Assembly (NCBI RefSeq): GCF_000731675.1 | Contig: NZ_JMIT01000001.1 | Location: 1,177,526 to 1,241,525, forward strand | DNA: 64,000 nucleotides | Direction of reading: 5' to 3' | Source of the DNA: Pseudomonas capeferrum | GTDB taxonomy: Bacteria; Pseudomonadota; Gammaproteobacteria; Pseudomonadales; Pseudomonadaceae | Shown here: positions 16,304 to 24,392 of the stretch, in pieces | How positions within the stretch are numbered: the first letter of the stretch is position 1 | Layout: the number at the start of each line of letters is the position of its first letter | Notes under the pieces: generated by a model | Databases searched by the model: none | Seen by the model: only the letters and a program-made list of their open reading frames with translations | Told to the model about the DNA's origin: nothing | Position numbers and translations under genes: made by a program

Positions 16304-16591
16304 ATGAAAATGCCCGGCCGCTCTCCCAACGCCTCGCTGCAGCTCGATTACGTACGCGATACGTTATTCGGCCCTGTGGCACAGAGCGTTGAATGCCAAT
16401 GCCAGCTCGCCGCCATCAACCTGCAGGGCCGCCCTGCGCTGCGTTTGCACATCTGCCCGCCACTGCCCGACAAAGTCGACCGTGCCCACAGCGTGGCGTT
16501 CGTCTGGGACGGCCGCAGTTACCGCGGCGTGGTGCGCGACCAAGGCAAGTGCGGCGACGGGGGGCTCAACCTGTTGCTGGAGTTGCAATAA
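16304..16591 (+). CDS. Small cytoplasmic protein of unknown function
   Basis: The frame is open from 16205, but the ATG at 16304 (MKMPGRSPN) gives a compact 95-residue protein. A 12-codon open frame (MTYTPCHGAAHR, 16269-16307) with a better ribosome site (GAGGAGC) ends in a stop that overlaps this ATG (ATGA), so the gene may be translated by coupling. The protein has two Cys (CQC), no signal peptide and no membrane segment. Its C-terminal half looks beta-rich (FVWDGRSYRGVVRDQG). I do not recognise the family. Confidence 0.5.
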   Translation: MKMPGRSPNASLQLDYVRDTLFGPVAQSVECQCQLAAINLQGRPALRLHICPPLPDKVDRAHSVAFVWDGRSYRGVVRDQGKCGDGGLNLLLELQ

Positions 16592-16677
16592 GCCGATCAA
16601 CGGCGGCCAAGTGGGCTGAACCTGCCGGCAACACCACGTCTCCATAGCACAAGAGCCCATGCCTTCTGGAGATCGCC

Positions 16678-17292
16678 ATGAACAGTCCGTTGCTCAAGCT
16701 CTTCACCCACCCATCCGATGCCTGGATAGAGATCCGCCGGGCGGAAGAAGACCACCCGCAGCAATACCTGCCGCGCCTGCTGGCGTTGGCGTTGATCCCT
16801 GCCGTGTGCCTATTCGCCGGCACTACCACCTTTGGCTGGAGCCTTGCCGGCGAAGAACGCGTGCGCCTGAGCCTCGCCAGCGCGGCGCAGCTGGCGTGTC
16901 TGCTGTATGCCGTCACGGTGGTGGGGGTGATGATCATGGGGGTGATGATCCGCTGGATGTCACGCGGCTTTGATGCACAACCCAGCCTGCAGCAATGCAT
17001 CGGCTTTGCCGCCTACTGCGCGACGCCGTGGTTTTTTGCCGGAGTGGTCGGGTTGCTGCCGATTCGCTGGCTGGCCCTGGTGGCGCTGTTGGCCGCCTCG
17101 GCGTATGCCAGCGTGCTGCTGTTCGGCGGTTTGCAGACGTTTTTACGCTTGCGCAAAGAACAGGCCATGCTGTTCGCCGCCTGTGTGTGGGGGGTGGGCC
17201 TATTGGTGCTGGTGACCATCCTGGTGTCGATGATCCTGTTCTGGTTCAACGGCCTGATGCCGGAGTATGTGCGCCCGGCCAGCCTGGGCTGA
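16678..17292 (+). CDS. Yip1-family inner-membrane protein
   Basis: The product has 204 residues with about five hydrophobic segments (LLALALIPAVCLFAG, CLLYAVTVVGVMIMGVMI, WFFAGVVGLLPIRWLALVALLA, MLFAACVWGVGLLVLVTILVSMILFWF). The N-terminus, LFTHPSDAWIEIRRAEE, is typical of bacterial Yip1-domain proteins, whose function is not settled. A GGAG site precedes the ATG. The gene is convergent with the DUF1652 gene and not obviously part of an operon. Confidence 0.75.
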   Translation: MNSPLLKLFTHPSDAWIEIRRAEEDHPQQYLPRLLALALIPAVCLFAGTTTFGWSLAGEERVRLSLASAAQLACLLYAVTVVGVMIMGVMIRWMSRGFDAQPSLQQCIGFAAYCATPWFFAGVVGLLPIRWLALVALLAASAYASVLLFGGLQTFLRLRKEQAMLFAACVWGVGLLVLVTILVSMILFWFNGLMPEYVRPASLG

Positions 17293-17311
17293 CCGGGCTC
17301 TACGGGCAGGC

Positions 17312-17572
17312 TCAGGCAATCGCCCTGAGCGGCGTGGTGGGTTTGTCACGCAGCGCGTGCAATTGCGTAAGCAGGTTCACCACGTCGCGGCAACTGTTGA
17401 GGCCCTGCAGGTCTACCCCGCTCAGGGTCACCCCCTCTTCCAGGCTTTTCCCCTGGCCCAGGCGAATGGTCAGGTGAGCGCCATCCGCGCAACTGACTTC
17501 GCAGCGATCAGGCAGGCAGGCTTGCTCAATCATCTGCCGCATTTCCAGCATTGAAACGCCTATCAACGACAT
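17312..17572 (-). CDS. DUF1652 domain protein
   Basis: The protein has 86 residues, starts after an AGAGAGGG ribosome site and shows the Pseudomonas DUF1652 pattern: LEMRQMIEQACLPDRCEVSC near the start, then a short beta region (LTIRLG) and a helix with R-V-NLL. DUF1652 proteins are small, common in Pseudomonas and of unknown function. The gene stands alone, about 190 bp downstream of the pirin gene on the same strand. Confidence 0.75.
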   Translation of the reverse strand: MSLIGVSMLEMRQMIEQACLPDRCEVSCADGAHLTIRLGQGKSLEEGVTLSGVDLQGLNSCRDVVNLLTQLHALRDKPTTPLRAIA

Positions 17573-17758
17573 TGTACGACCCTCTCTGTACTGGATGGCC
17601 TATTGGTTAGGTACGCCTTTGCCAGGCAAGGTGCCAATTGATATTGCGCATCCTCCGGCGGCCGTCCATGCGCCGGAGCAATGATCGTGCGGGGAATCAT
17701 CTAGCACCTTAGTGGAAGATCGCGGGTGGGCCTGTACTGTTCGATCGGCTGCTGGCAG

Positions 17759-18640
17759 TTAACGACGAGCGGTCTCGGCCGGCATCTGCCCGAACCGTCC
17801 GGCATGGAAATCATCGAACGATTCTGCGATTTCTGCCTCGCTGTTCATCACGAACGGCCCGTAGCCAACGATCGGCTCATCGATCGGTTCACCGCTGAGC
17901 AACAGCACGCTGGCGTCTTCCAGCGCCTCGATGGCAATGCCCTCACCGCTACGCTCGAACAGCACCAGGCTGGCCGGCCCGGCTTCGCGTTCACCGTTGA
18001 CCCGCACGCTGCCGCGCAACACCACCAGGGCTGCATTACGCCCCGTCGCGACGGGCAGTTGCACGCTCGACTGGGCGTTCAAACGCATGTCCCAGACATC
18101 CATGGCGGTAAAGGTTCGCGCAGGGCCTGGCTGCCCTTGGTACTCACCCGCGATCACCCGCAGGCTGCCACCGTTGCCGTCCAGCGCCACCACAGGGATG
18201 TCCGTGGCCAGCAGCGTCTGGTACCCCGCCGCAGCGCGCTTGTCACGCGCAGGCAGGTTGACCCACAGCTGCACCATCTCCAGCGTACCGCCACTGCGGG
18301 CAAACGCCGGGGCGTGGAACTCTTCATGGAGGATGCCATTGGCAGCTGTCATCCATTGCACGTCGCCTGGGCCGATCAGGCCACCCGCCCCCGTCGAGTC
18401 ACGGTGCTCCAGTTCGCCCTGGTAGACGATGGTCACGGTCTCGAAACCACGGTGCGGATGTTGCCCGACGCCGCGCCGGGCGCTGGTCGGGGTAAAGGTG
18501 TGCGGGCCGGCATAGTCCAGCAACAGGAACGGGCTGATCTGGCTGGCCAGGTTGTCATAGGTGAACAGGCTGCGCACCGGGAAGCCATCGCCTACCCAGT
18601 GGGGGTGAGGGCTGCGGTGAATACCCAGAATCTTTTTCAT
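17759..18640 (-). CDS. Pirin family protein (bicupin)
   Basis: The protein has 293 residues with the pirin architecture: an N-terminal cupin carrying the metal motif QHPHRGFETVT and later ILHEEF, then a C-terminal cupin. Bacterial pirins bind iron and some show quercetinase activity or bind metabolic enzymes; the role here cannot be read from the sequence. The start follows AGAGGAGAC. The gene is 100 bp upstream-facing to the hydrolase gene on the same strand and may share transcription with it. Confidence 0.9.
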   Translation of the reverse strand: MKKILGIHRSPHPHWVGDGFPVRSLFTYDNLASQISPFLLLDYAGPHTFTPTSARRGVGQHPHRGFETVTIVYQGELEHRDSTGAGGLIGPGDVQWMTAANGILHEEFHAPAFARSGGTLEMVQLWVNLPARDKRAAAGYQTLLATDIPVVALDGNGGSLRVIAGEYQGQPGPARTFTAMDVWDMRLNAQSSVQLPVATGRNAALVVLRGSVRVNGEREAGPASLVLFERSGEGIAIEALEDASVLLLSGEPIDEPIVGYGPFVMNSEAEIAESFDDFHAGRFGQMPAETARR

Positions 18641-18739
18641 GAGAAGTCTCCTCTCTTGGCTGGGATCACCTTACCAATGATACCAATCAGGCGGTAGACA
18701 GCTGAAATGGCATGCATCGTTCCATCAATAGGACAAACT

Positions 18740-19609
18740 TCAGTTTAGAAAGCTGAGCACGGACGCTGCTGTCATCGCTGGGTCCTCCTGCATGAAACAG
18801 TGCCCACCCGCGACCTGCTGGGCAGTCACGTTCGGGTTCAGCGCCACCAGGCGCTTCACCGAATGTGGCACGAAGGGGTAGGTCTGTTCGCCATACAGCA
18901 CCCGCGTCGGTGTCTGGATCGCTGCCAGATTCGCCCACATGCGTTTGGGGAACGAACTGAAAATCTCCACCTCGCGGCTGGGCCGACACTTGAGTACCAC
19001 CGCCTCGCCGCAATCGCCAATGGCATGCTCGACATAGGCTTGCAGCGCCGCATCACTCCAGCCTTTGAAGATACCGCGGCCCTGCAGCGAGGCCAGCGCC
19101 GTTTCACGATCGGGCCAATGGCTGCGGCGGCTGGCAGCCTTGCGCGCCAAAGCGTGGCGCTGGTGCAGGCCAACCAGCGCGGCGGCGCCCATCACGCCAA
19201 TCATGCTGCGGCTGAACAACACCGGGTCGAGCAGCACGGCGCGCTCGAACAACTGCGGCTTACTGGCCAGGATCAGCCCCGAGAGCACGCCACCAAAACT
19301 GTGCCCGAGGGCAACACGCGGCACCTCGCCATATTCGCCACGCCCGCGCTCGAACGCCTCCACTGCCAATTCAGCCGTGCGGTTCCAGCCGCGAAACGCA
19401 CCGCCATGGTCGCTGTCGCCATGGCCTTGCACATCGCACAGCCACAGGTCGAAGTGCTCGCCCAGGCGCATCAGCAACGGCTGGTAGGCCAGACAGCAGA
19501 AGCCGTTGCCATGCAGAAAATGCAGCAAAGGCTTGCCACTGGCCGGCGTACGCCAGCCGCGCAGGGTAAAGCCTTCGGAGCAATGGTGGGACCACGGGAT
19601 CAACTGCAT
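18740..19609 (-). CDS. Alpha/beta hydrolase
   Basis: The protein has 289 residues. The fold signature is clear: the oxyanion motif HGNGF (about 33-37), the nucleophile elbow GHSFGG with S104, and a C-terminal GGHCF that supplies the catalytic His near 271. Asp of the triad is probably in the segment around VLYGEQTYPF. No signal peptide is seen. The substrate cannot be assigned. It is followed 20 nt after its neighbour's start region by the LysE gene on the same strand, without evidence of a shared role. Confidence 0.85.
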   Translation of the reverse strand: MQLIPWSHHCSEGFTLRGWRTPASGKPLLHFLHGNGFCCLAYQPLLMRLGEHFDLWLCDVQGHGDSDHGGAFRGWNRTAELAVEAFERGRGEYGEVPRVALGHSFGGVLSGLILASKPQLFERAVLLDPVLFSRSMIGVMGAAALVGLHQRHALARKAASRRSHWPDRETALASLQGRGIFKGWSDAALQAYVEHAIGDCGEAVVLKCRPSREVEIFSSFPKRMWANLAAIQTPTRVLYGEQTYPFVPHSVKRLVALNPNVTAQQVAGGHCFMQEDPAMTAASVLSFLN

Positions 19610-19630
19610 GGGCTTGCTGTACTCATCGGT

Positions 19631-20260
19631 CTATGAAAACGCCGATTCTACAAACAGCAGCGGGTATAGCGAAATCACCAGTAGCACGGCCATCAGGACA
19701 TTGAACAGCATCAGCCAACGCGGGTTCTGCAACAGGTTGCGCAAGGCGCTGCCGAACATGACCCAGACCCCGACGCTGGGCAGGTTGACCAGGGCGAACA
19801 GCGCGGCGATGACGACCACGTTCATCACGTACCCCTGGGCCGGTGTGTAGGTGGTGATTGCCCCCACTGCCATTACCCAGGCCTTGGGGTTGACCCACTG
19901 AAATGCCGCAGCGCCCCAGAAGCCCAACGGTTTGCGGGCGCTGCCCGAGGCTGTGCCGATCGGCCCCGAGGTGGCGATCTTCCAGGCCAGGTACAGCAGG
20001 TAGGCGGCGCCTGTGTAGCGCAGGATGGTGTACAGCGCCGGCCATGCCTTGAACACCTCACCCAGCCCTAAACCGACTGCCAGCACCATGACCATGAAAC
20101 CGACACTGATGCCAATGGCATGCGGGATCGAACGGCGCACGCCGAAGTTCACGCCCGAGGCCAGCAGCATGGTGTTGTTCGGCCCCGGGGTGATGGAGGA
20201 TACGAAGGCAAACAGCACAAAAGCTGTCAGCAGGTCGGCAGAGGCAAGCATGGCAGGCAT
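19631..20260 (-). CDS. LysE/RhtB-type amino-acid exporter
   Basis: The product has 209 residues and about six membrane segments. The signature SSITPGPNNTMLLASG near residues 20-35 is typical of the LysE/RhtB superfamily, which exports amino acids or related compounds through the inner membrane. The motif QWVNPKAWVMAVGA in the middle is also conserved. An alternative ATG at 20251 is possible. Substrate is unknown. Confidence 0.88.
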   Translation of the reverse strand: MPAMLASADLLTAFVLFAFVSSITPGPNNTMLLASGVNFGVRRSIPHAIGISVGFMVMVLAVGLGLGEVFKAWPALYTILRYTGAAYLLYLAWKIATSGPIGTASGSARKPLGFWGAAAFQWVNPKAWVMAVGAITTYTPAQGYVMNVVVIAALFALVNLPSVGVWVMFGSALRNLLQNPRWLMLFNVLMAVLLVISLYPLLFVESAFS

Positions 20261-20385
20261 TCCACAATCATTATTGGTGCTGTCACACTAACGGAGTCGC
20301 CCTACCTTGCGACCGGTACAATTTCGCTAAATTAAATAGATACAAATACTGTACCGATCTCGTTCAGTTCAAGGAAGCCTGCCCC

Positions 20386-20865
20386 ATGAGCCTCACCATT
20401 CGCCCCGCCGTGCGTACCGATGCCGCGCAGATTCTGGCATTCATCACCGAGCTTGCCGACTACGAACGTGCCCGGCACGAGGTCGTTGCGTCTGTCGACG
20501 ACATCCAGCGCAGCCTGTTTGACGAAGGCAGTACCGTGCACAGCCTGATTTGCGAGCGTGATGGCCTGGCGATTGGTTTTGCCGTGTATTTCTACAGCTA
20601 CTCGACCTGGCTCGGGCGCAATGGCATCTACCTCGAAGACCTGTACGTGACGCCCGAGCAGCGCGGCGATGGCGCTGGGCGCAAACTGCTGCGCCATATT
20701 GCCAGCGAGGCCGTGCAGAACAATTGCGGGCGCCTGGAATGGAGCGTGCTGGACTGGAACGCGCCGGCAATCGGGTTTTACCAGTCGTTGGGCGCCGAGG
20801 CGCAGAGTGAGTGGCTTCGGTATCGGCTCGATGGCGAGAAGCTGCTGGCGTTTGCGCGGGGTTGA
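20386..20865 (+). CDS. GNAT family N-acetyltransferase
   Basis: The protein has 159 residues and the acetyl-CoA-binding motif A (LYVTPEQRGDGAGRKLL, about residues 86-102), followed by the WSVLDWNAPAIGFYQSLGA motif B. The pattern YLEDLYV and DWN..AI.FY is close to spermidine/spermine- or diamine-type acetyltransferases, which suggests a small amine substrate without proving it. An AAGGAAG ribosome site precedes the ATG. Divergent from the LysE gene across 125 bp. Confidence 0.85.
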   Translation: MSLTIRPAVRTDAAQILAFITELADYERARHEVVASVDDIQRSLFDEGSTVHSLICERDGLAIGFAVYFYSYSTWLGRNGIYLEDLYVTPEQRGDGAGRKLLRHIASEAVQNNCGRLEWSVLDWNAPAIGFYQSLGAEAQSEWLRYRLDGEKLLAFARG

Positions 20866-20942
20866 CCCTGGAAACCGCCAGCAGCTCTTTAAAGTCACCT
20901 TAAGCAACTTATTAACATATAACTCTAGCTATCTGATTTAGA

Positions 20943-21917
20943 TTAATTTTTTGTGGTGGGGCCAGCCTCCCCCACCACAGTACAGGTGCAATCCCGCTGC
21001 CACACCGCTCCGGCGATATCCACTTGCTTGGGCAGCACCTTGTTCTGGAAAAACAGCTCCGCCGTGCGCTGCTGCGCCGCGATGATTTCATTGCTCACCG
21101 GTATCACGGGCGAAGCTGGCCGATGGCTGAAGCTGCGCCGTACCACCTCCTCCGGCAACCCCATGAACTTTGCCAGCAACTGAATGCTGCCCGCTTCATC
21201 GCTGCGCGTGAGGGCCTCGGCCCGGCTGATCTCATCGAGCAGTTGGCCAACGAACGTTCCATTTGCCTCGACATAACCACGCGCCCCCAGCATGAACGGC
21301 CCGATCAACCCCAGCCCTTGGCCGTCGGCCAGCAGCCGCGCCTTGCCCTCCAGGTCGATCGCCGAATAGAACGGGTCCCAGATCGCCCAGGCATCCACGC
21401 TGCCGCGCTCGAACGCGGCGCGGGCATCGGCGGGCGCCAGGTACACCGGCTGCACATCGCGGATACTCAAGCCGGCCTTGGCCAGGCTGCGCAGCAACAG
21501 GTTATGCGCACTGGAACCTTTCTGCAGGGCAATCCGCTTGCCCTTAAGGTCAACGACGCTGGCGACCGCGCTGCCCTTGGGCACCAGGATCACCTCGGCT
21601 TGCGGCTTGGGTGGTTCCGCGCCGATGTACAGCAGGTCGGCACCAGCCGCCTGGGCGAAGATCGGCGGGATGTCGCCGGTGGAGCCGATGTCGAGGCTGC
21701 CAATATTCAGAGCCTCGAGCATCTGTGGGCCGGCCGGGAACTCGATCCATTGGACCCGGGTATTGGCAAAACGCTGCTCCAGAAAACCATGCTGCTTGGC
21801 CAGGACCAGGCTGATCGAACCCTTCTGATAGCCAATACGTAACGTCGCAGGGTCCGCCGCCTGGGCAGTTCCAACAAAGCTCAGCAGCAGCAAGACGGCA
21901 AGGCGTAGCACACGCAT
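20943..21917 (-). CDS. SsuA-like sulfonate-type periplasmic binding protein
   Basis: The protein has 324 residues with a signal peptide (LLLLSFVGTAQA). The body matches aliphatic-sulfonate or nitrate-type binding proteins: LRIGYQKGSISLVLAKQ, GPQMLEALNIGSLDIGSTGDIPPIFAQAAG, and PKGSAVASVVDLKGKRIALQKGS split over domain 1, then VDAWAIWDPF. It starts 3 nt after the stop of the aldo/keto reductase gene, with GGAAGGAG overlapping that stop. It is the last gene of the operon, and no ABC permease or ATPase follows. It must therefore use a transporter encoded elsewhere, or act as a receptor. The ligand is inferred to be an organosulfonate or sulfate ester. Confidence 0.82.
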   Translation of the reverse strand: MRVLRLAVLLLLSFVGTAQAADPATLRIGYQKGSISLVLAKQHGFLEQRFANTRVQWIEFPAGPQMLEALNIGSLDIGSTGDIPPIFAQAAGADLLYIGAEPPKPQAEVILVPKGSAVASVVDLKGKRIALQKGSSAHNLLLRSLAKAGLSIRDVQPVYLAPADARAAFERGSVDAWAIWDPFYSAIDLEGKARLLADGQGLGLIGPFMLGARGYVEANGTFVGQLLDEISRAEALTRSDEAGSIQLLAKFMGLPEEVVRRSFSHRPASPVIPVSNEIIAAQQRTAELFFQNKVLPKQVDIAGAVWQRDCTCTVVGEAGPTTKN

Positions 21918-21920
21918 CGG

Positions 21921-22964
21921 TCACTCCTTCCAGTCGGTCGAGGGTTTTTCCCAGAGGTTGATCCCGCCTTCCACGGCGTACTGGTCGATGGCCGCCAGCT
22001 CCTCGGGGGTGAACGCCAGGTTGTCGAGCGCGGCAACGTTTTCGATGATCTGCTCGGGCCGGCTCGCGCCAATCAGCGCCGAACTCACGCGCGGGTCGCG
22101 CAGCGTCCAAGCCAGGGCCAGCTGGGCCAGGCTCTGGCCACGCTCACGGGCAATGTCGTTGAGCGCACGGGCACGGGCGATGTTGGCCTGCGACAGGTGC
22201 TGAGGCAACAACGAGCCACCGCCAGCGCGGTTGACCCGGGCATCGGCGGGAATGCCGTTCAGGTACTTGTCGCTGAGCAGGCCCTGCGCCAGCGCGGTGA
22301 ACACGATCACCCCGGCGCCGAGCGCGTCGGTGGTGGCCAGCAGGTCGCGCTCGATCCAGCGGTTGAACAGGTTGTACGAAGGCTGGTGTATCAGCAATGG
22401 CACTTTCAGTTCAGCCAGCAGTGCGGCAATCTCGGCGGTCTTGCCGGCCGAGTAGGAAGAAATGCCCACATACAGCGCCTTGCCCTGGCGCACGATGTCG
22501 GCCAGGGCAATGGCGGTTTCCTCCAGCGGGGTGTCGGCATCGAAGCGGTGCGAATAGAAGATGTCGACGTAATCGAGGCCCAGGCGCTGCAGGCTCTGGT
22601 CCAGGCTGCTGATCAGGTATTTGCGCGAGCTGCCGCCCTGCCCGTACGGGCCAGGCCACATGTCCCAACCCGCCTTGCTCGAGATGATCAGCTCGTCGCG
22701 GTAGCTGCGCAGGTCCTCACGCAGCAACCGGCCGAAATTGCGCTCGGCGCTGCCATAGGGCGGGCCGTAATTGTTGGCTAGGTCGAAGTGGTTGATGCCG
22801 GCATCGAATGCCGTGCGCAGCAAGGCGCGCTGGGTGTCGATAGGCGTCGCGTCGCCAAAATTGTGCCACAGGCCCAGGGACAGGGCCGGCAACACCAGGC
22901 CACTGCGGCCGACACGGCGGTAAGGCATGCGCGCGTAGCGCTCGGGGTTGGCGGCGTAGCTCAT
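21921..22964 (-). CDS. Aldo/keto reductase (YghZ/Kv-beta-like)
   Basis: The product has 347 residues with the AKR barrel: LGLWHNFGD, the DLANNYGPP active-site Asp and Tyr, a Lys in IISSKAGWDMWPGPYG, and a His in YSHRFD. The GYG/WPGPYG insertion and length match E. coli YghZ (L-glyceraldehyde-3-phosphate reductase) and related NADPH enzymes. It overlaps the monooxygenase gene by ATGA and is followed at 3 nt by the binding-protein gene. Within this operon it may reduce the aldehyde formed when the monooxygenase oxidises a sulfonated or otherwise substituted carbon. That step is inferred. Confidence 0.85.
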   Translation of the reverse strand: MSYAANPERYARMPYRRVGRSGLVLPALSLGLWHNFGDATPIDTQRALLRTAFDAGINHFDLANNYGPPYGSAERNFGRLLREDLRSYRDELIISSKAGWDMWPGPYGQGGSSRKYLISSLDQSLQRLGLDYVDIFYSHRFDADTPLEETAIALADIVRQGKALYVGISSYSAGKTAEIAALLAELKVPLLIHQPSYNLFNRWIERDLLATTDALGAGVIVFTALAQGLLSDKYLNGIPADARVNRAGGGSLLPQHLSQANIARARALNDIARERGQSLAQLALAWTLRDPRVSSALIGASRPEQIIENVAALDNLAFTPEELAAIDQYAVEGGINLWEKPSTDWKE

Positions 22965-24295
22965 GGTTGACCTCGTTCGGTAAAGAAGGGATTGGCAGGG
23001 CGTTGCAGGCCCAGGTGTTGACGCAAGGTTCGGCCCTGGTACTGTCGGCGGAACAGCCCGCGGCGCTGCAGTTCGGGCACGACCTGGTGGGCGAAATCCT
23101 CAAGCCCGAGGGGCAAGTGCGGCACCAGCACGTTGAAGCCATCAGCGCCGCGGCCCTCGAACCAGGCCTGCAGTTCATCGGCGATGTGCGTCGCAGTGCC
23201 GATCAGGCTGTAGTGCCCTCGCCCGCCGGCGATGCGCCGGCCCAGCTGCGCCAGTGTCAGTTGTTCGTTGCCGGCCAGTTCGGTAAGCAGTTGCTGGCGG
23301 CTGCGCTGGCCATCTTCGGTGGGCGGCAGTTCGGGCAGCGGGCCGTCAAGCGGGTAACCGGACAGGTCGAAGTTGCCGAGCATGCGCCCGAGCAAACCGA
23401 CGCCTACACGCGGGTCGACCCGTTCCTGAAATTGCTGGAACTTCTCTTCGGCTTCAGCCTGGCTGTGCCCGACCACCACAAACACGCCGGGCATGATCTT
23501 CAGCGAATCCTCGTGCCGCCCGTACGCGGCCAGGCGGTCCTTGAGGTCGGCATAGAAGGCTTGGGCGCGGACCAGGCTCGGTTGCGCGGTAAACACCACT
23601 TCGGCAGTTTGCGCGGCCAGCTCGCGACCGGCTTGCGAGGACCCGGCCTGAACCAGCACGGGCCGCCCCTGGGGCGAACGTGCAACGTTCAGCGGGCCTT
23701 TGACGCGAAAGTGCTCACCGGCATGGTTCAGTGCGCGCACGCCATCAGGGCGGTGGAACAACCCGCTGGCCTTGTCACGCACGAAGGCATTGTCCGCCCA
23801 GCTGTCCCACAGGCCCTGTACCACCTGCTGGAACTCACGGGCCCGGGCATAACGCTCGGCATGCGGGATATGCGCCTGGCGGCCAAAGTTGCCGGCTTCG
23901 GCGGCCGCATCGGAGGTGACCAGGTTCCAGCCGGCGCGGCCACCGGACAGATGGTCCAGCGAGGCGAACTTGCGGGCCACGTGGTACGGCTCGTTGTAAC
24001 TGGTGGTGGCGGTGGCGATCAGGCCGATGTGCTCGGTGACTGCGCTCAGTGCCGAGAGCAAGGTCAGCGGCTCGAAGTAGGTGGAGCGGGCGCTGTGGCT
24101 GGCCAAGGCGTCAGTTGGCGCGGCGACGCTGTCAGCGACGAACAACGCGTCGAAGCAGGCAGCCTCGGCGATCTGCGCGGCGCGGCGGTAGCTGCTGAAG
24201 TCCATGGGGTCGGCCGGTACGTCCGGGTGGCGCCAGGCGGCCACGTGGTGCCCGGTGGCCATGAGGAAGGCGCCCAGGCTGAGTTGGCGACGCAT
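22961..24295 (-). CDS. FMN-dependent monooxygenase of the NtaA/SnaA/DszA (LLM) family
   Basis: The start at 24295 has AAGGAGAT before it and gives 444 residues, whereas the longer open frame to 24364 lacks such a site. The sequence MRRQLSLGAFLMATGHH, the SAVTEHIGLIATATTSYNEPYH-type segment and the SGGRAGWNLVTS motif are typical of the two-component flavin monooxygenases that act on nitrilotriacetate, dibenzothiophene sulfone or alkyl sulfonates. Such enzymes need an FMN reductase, which is not in this operon. The gene lies between the TonB receptor (97 nt upstream) and the aldo/keto reductase (ATGA overlap). Confidence 0.85.
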   Translation of the reverse strand: MRRQLSLGAFLMATGHHVAAWRHPDVPADPMDFSSYRRAAQIAEAACFDALFVADSVAAPTDALASHSARSTYFEPLTLLSALSAVTEHIGLIATATTSYNEPYHVARKFASLDHLSGGRAGWNLVTSDAAAEAGNFGRQAHIPHAERYARAREFQQVVQGLWDSWADNAFVRDKASGLFHRPDGVRALNHAGEHFRVKGPLNVARSPQGRPVLVQAGSSQAGRELAAQTAEVVFTAQPSLVRAQAFYADLKDRLAAYGRHEDSLKIMPGVFVVVGHSQAEAEEKFQQFQERVDPRVGVGLLGRMLGNFDLSGYPLDGPLPELPPTEDGQRSRQQLLTELAGNEQLTLAQLGRRIAGGRGHYSLIGTATHIADELQAWFEGRGADGFNVLVPHLPLGLEDFAHQVVPELQRRGLFRRQYQGRTLRQHLGLQRPANPFFTERGQP

Positions 24296-24392
24296 GTCGA
24301 TCTCCTTGTGAAGGATTAAGGTCGCAAGCAAGCTGTCTGCACGGTGGGTGCTTCTGCCATCCAACCGTGCGTGCCCGGCATGCTGCGGTTAG

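Noticed and set aside
22967..24319. 450-codon plus-strand frame opposite the flavin monooxygenase
   Set aside because: It mirrors the real gene, lacks motifs, and has no ribosome site.
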